From: Chroogloeocystis siderophila 5.2 s.c.1
GTDB taxonomy: Bacteria > Cyanobacteriota > Cyanobacteriia > Cyanobacteriales > Chroococcidiopsidaceae
Direction: 5' to 3'
Assembly: GCF_001904655.1 (NCBI RefSeq)
Contig: NZ_MRCC01000012.1
Coordinates: 1 to 64,000 of the forward strand
DNA length: 64,000 nucleotides
How positions within the stretch are numbered: position 1 is the first letter of the stretch; every line of letters begins with the position of its first letter. Both the position numbers and the translations under genes were made by a program. Shown one piece after another: positions 62,758 through 64,000 of this stretch. A model generated the notes under the pieces. That model saw nothing but the letters and a program-made list of their open reading frames with translations, searched no databases and was not told the origin of the DNA.

Positions 62758-64000
62758 TTAATCAATCACTCGTGCTTTTAAGGATTTTTGCGATCGCTCA
62801 GTAGGTGCATGTTGATACGCTTGATGAATTAAGTCCGCGACTAAACCTGTCCAACCTGTTTGATGATTAGCGCCAAGTCCTGCGCCGTCGTCGCCGTTGA
62901 AGTACTCATGGAACAAGATCCAATTTTGCCACTGCGGGTCATTCTGAAACTTCTCGATTCCGCCAAATACAGGTCTACGCTGTCCTGAACGTAGGAATAT
63001 CCGCATTAATCGCTGTGATAACTCGGTAGCTACTTCTTCTAGGTTCATATGTTTACCTGAACCTGTAGGACACTCTATGGTAAACTCATCGCCTAAATAG
63101 TTATGATACTTTTGCAGCGATTCAATAATTAGGAAATTCATCGGAAACCACACAGGACCGCGCCAATTAGAATTTCCGCCAAACATTCCACTTGTAGATT
63201 CTGCTGGCTCATAATCTACGCGATACTGAGCATTTCCCGCATCAAAAATGTAAGGATTTTCAGCATGAAACTTAGAAAGCGAGCGAATACCATAATCACT
63301 CAAAAATTCTGTTTCATCTAACATTTTTTGAAGAATTAATCGCAACTTATTCTGATTAACAATTGCAAGTAATCGCCTTTCTCCTACCCCTTCTGCTTCC
63401 ATACAAGCAATATTTCTGGTTAAATTTGAGCGATTATTAATAAACCACTCAAACCGCTTTTTAAACCCAGGAAAGGCGTCTAATGTTGCTTGTTCGAGAA
63501 CTTCTACACCAAAAATTGGCACAAGCCCAACCATCGAACGAACTTTTAGATGAACTCGTTCATTATGCGGAAAGTGTAGAACATCATAGTAGAAATTATC
63601 GTCATCATCCCATAAATGAACATCAGTATCGCCAATGTGATTCATCGCATCCGCAATGTAGAGAAAGTGTTCAAAAAACTTACTTGCAATATCTTCATAA
63701 GGGGGATTGTCTTTGGCTAATTCGAGTGCGATCGCTAACATATTTAAACAATACATCCCCATCCAACTCGTACCATCAGATTGATCGAGATGTCCCCCTG
63801 TTGGTAGTTGTGAACTTCGGTCAAAAACTCCGATGTTATCTAATCCTAAAAAGCCACCTTGAAAGACATTGTTACCTTCCTCATCTTTACGATTTACCCA
63901 CCAAGTAAAATTTAACAGTAATTTTTGAAATACGCGTTCGAGAAAGTCTTTATCTGCACGTCCATACATTTGTTTTTCAATTTGGTAGACGCGCCAAGTT
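62758..64000 (-). CDS. MGH1-like/GH63-type glycoside hydrolase, 5' end outside window
   Basis: The frame stays open to base 64000 on the minus strand, so the gene is cut by the window edge; about 414 C-terminal residues are seen. They fit MGH1-like (GH63-related, mannosylglycerate/oligosaccharide hydrolase) (alpha/alpha)6 barrel enzymes: [58 protein letters not shown] and [27 protein letters not shown]. The substrate cannot be fixed from this part. It is on the same strand as, and directly upstream of, egtC with a 60-bp gap; that neighbourhood may be chance. Confidence 0.85.
   Translation of the reverse strand, partial: TWRVYQIEKQMYGRADKDFLERVFQKLLLNFTWWVNRKDEEGNNVFQGGFLGLDNIGVFDRSSQLPTGGHLDQSDGTSWMGMYCLNMLAIALELAKDNPPYEDIASKFFEHFLYIADAMNHIGDTDVHLWDDDDNFYYDVLHFPHNERVHLKVRSMVGLVPIFGVEVLEQATLDAFPGFKKRFEWFINNRSNLTRNIACMEAEGVGERRLLAIVNQNKLRLILQKMLDETEFLSDYGIRSLSKFHAENPYIFDAGNAQYRVDYEPAESTSGMFGGNSNWRGPVWFPMNFLIIESLQKYHNYLGDEFTIECPTGSGKHMNLEEVATELSQRLMRIFLRSGQRRPVFGGIEKFQNDPQWQNWILFHEYFNGDDGAGLGANHQTGWTGLVADLIHQAYQHAPTERSQKSLKARVID

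Overview
The window is chromosomal DNA from a cyanobacterium. The signs are the very frequent HIP1 octamer (GCGATCGC) inside and between genes, psbM, a thylakoid photosystem I accumulation factor, an SLH-domain porin of the iron-uptake type, the cyanobacterial DUF3318 and CGLD27-like proteins, and an ABC1 kinase. Gene content suggests a coccoid or filamentous lineage near Chroococcidiopsis/Gloeocapsopsis, but that placement is a guess. Nothing points to a plasmid, prophage, IS element, integron or CRISPR array.

Layout. 1-2.6 kb: a frameshifted Rpn/PD-(D/E)XK nuclease gene, a YdcF-like membrane protein and a WcaF-like acetyltransferase. 3.1-6.9 kb: a WcaI-like glycosyltransferase and a BY-kinase/Wzz chain-length protein, probably an exopolysaccharide module. 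7.0-11.8 kb: ferredoxin-type glutamate synthase. 12.4-15.7 kb: phosphodiester glycosidase, sugar-phosphate cupin and A-type Fe-S carrier. 15.8-20.9 kb: the str operon (rpsL-rpsG-fusA-tuf-rpsJ), with a near-consensus promoter that holds a perfect palindrome between its -35 and -10. 21-27.2 kb: housekeeping genes (LonSB protein, pheA, DUF3318, queE, yqeK-like, rsfS, CGLD27-like, asparaginase) and initiator tRNA-Met. 27.3-34 kb: a multiply broken SDR gene, two DUF697 GTPases separated by a repeat with a folded insert, and an ABC1 kinase. 34-43 kb: M1 aminopeptidase with HEAT repeats, a broken mscL, a methyltransferase, a tandem QueD-like protein, YdcF, a J-domain protein, cysK and an Rrf2 regulator. 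43-49 kb: porin, tandem Usp, psbM (38 codons) and a 2Fe-2S ferredoxin. 47.6-53 kb: a PadR regulator divergent from an RND efflux pair. 54-59.3 kb: Tat-type multicopper oxidase, TPR protein, small secreted protein, photosystem I factor and an unknown cyanobacterial protein. 59.3-62.7 kb: an ergothioneine cluster (egtC-egtB-egtD). The window ends inside an MGH1-like glycoside hydrolase.

How genes work together. YqeK-like and RsfS are a conserved pair, here followed directly by a CGLD27-like gene. Rrf2 lies upstream of cysK, which suggests control of cysteine synthesis. PadR probably controls the RND pump. QueE and the tandem QueD-like protein both belong to queuosine/7-deazaguanine synthesis although 15 kb apart.

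I found no clearly new multi-gene system. The best leads are small: the operator-like palindrome in the str promoter; a hairpin plus rho-independent terminator in a divergent intergenic region with no gene to terminate (candidate sRNA); a repeat with a foldable ~160-nt insert between the two GTPase genes; a QueD-like tandem protein whose first domain has Phe where the catalytic His is expected; and three pseudogenes (Rpn, SDR, mscL) whose lesions are easy to place.
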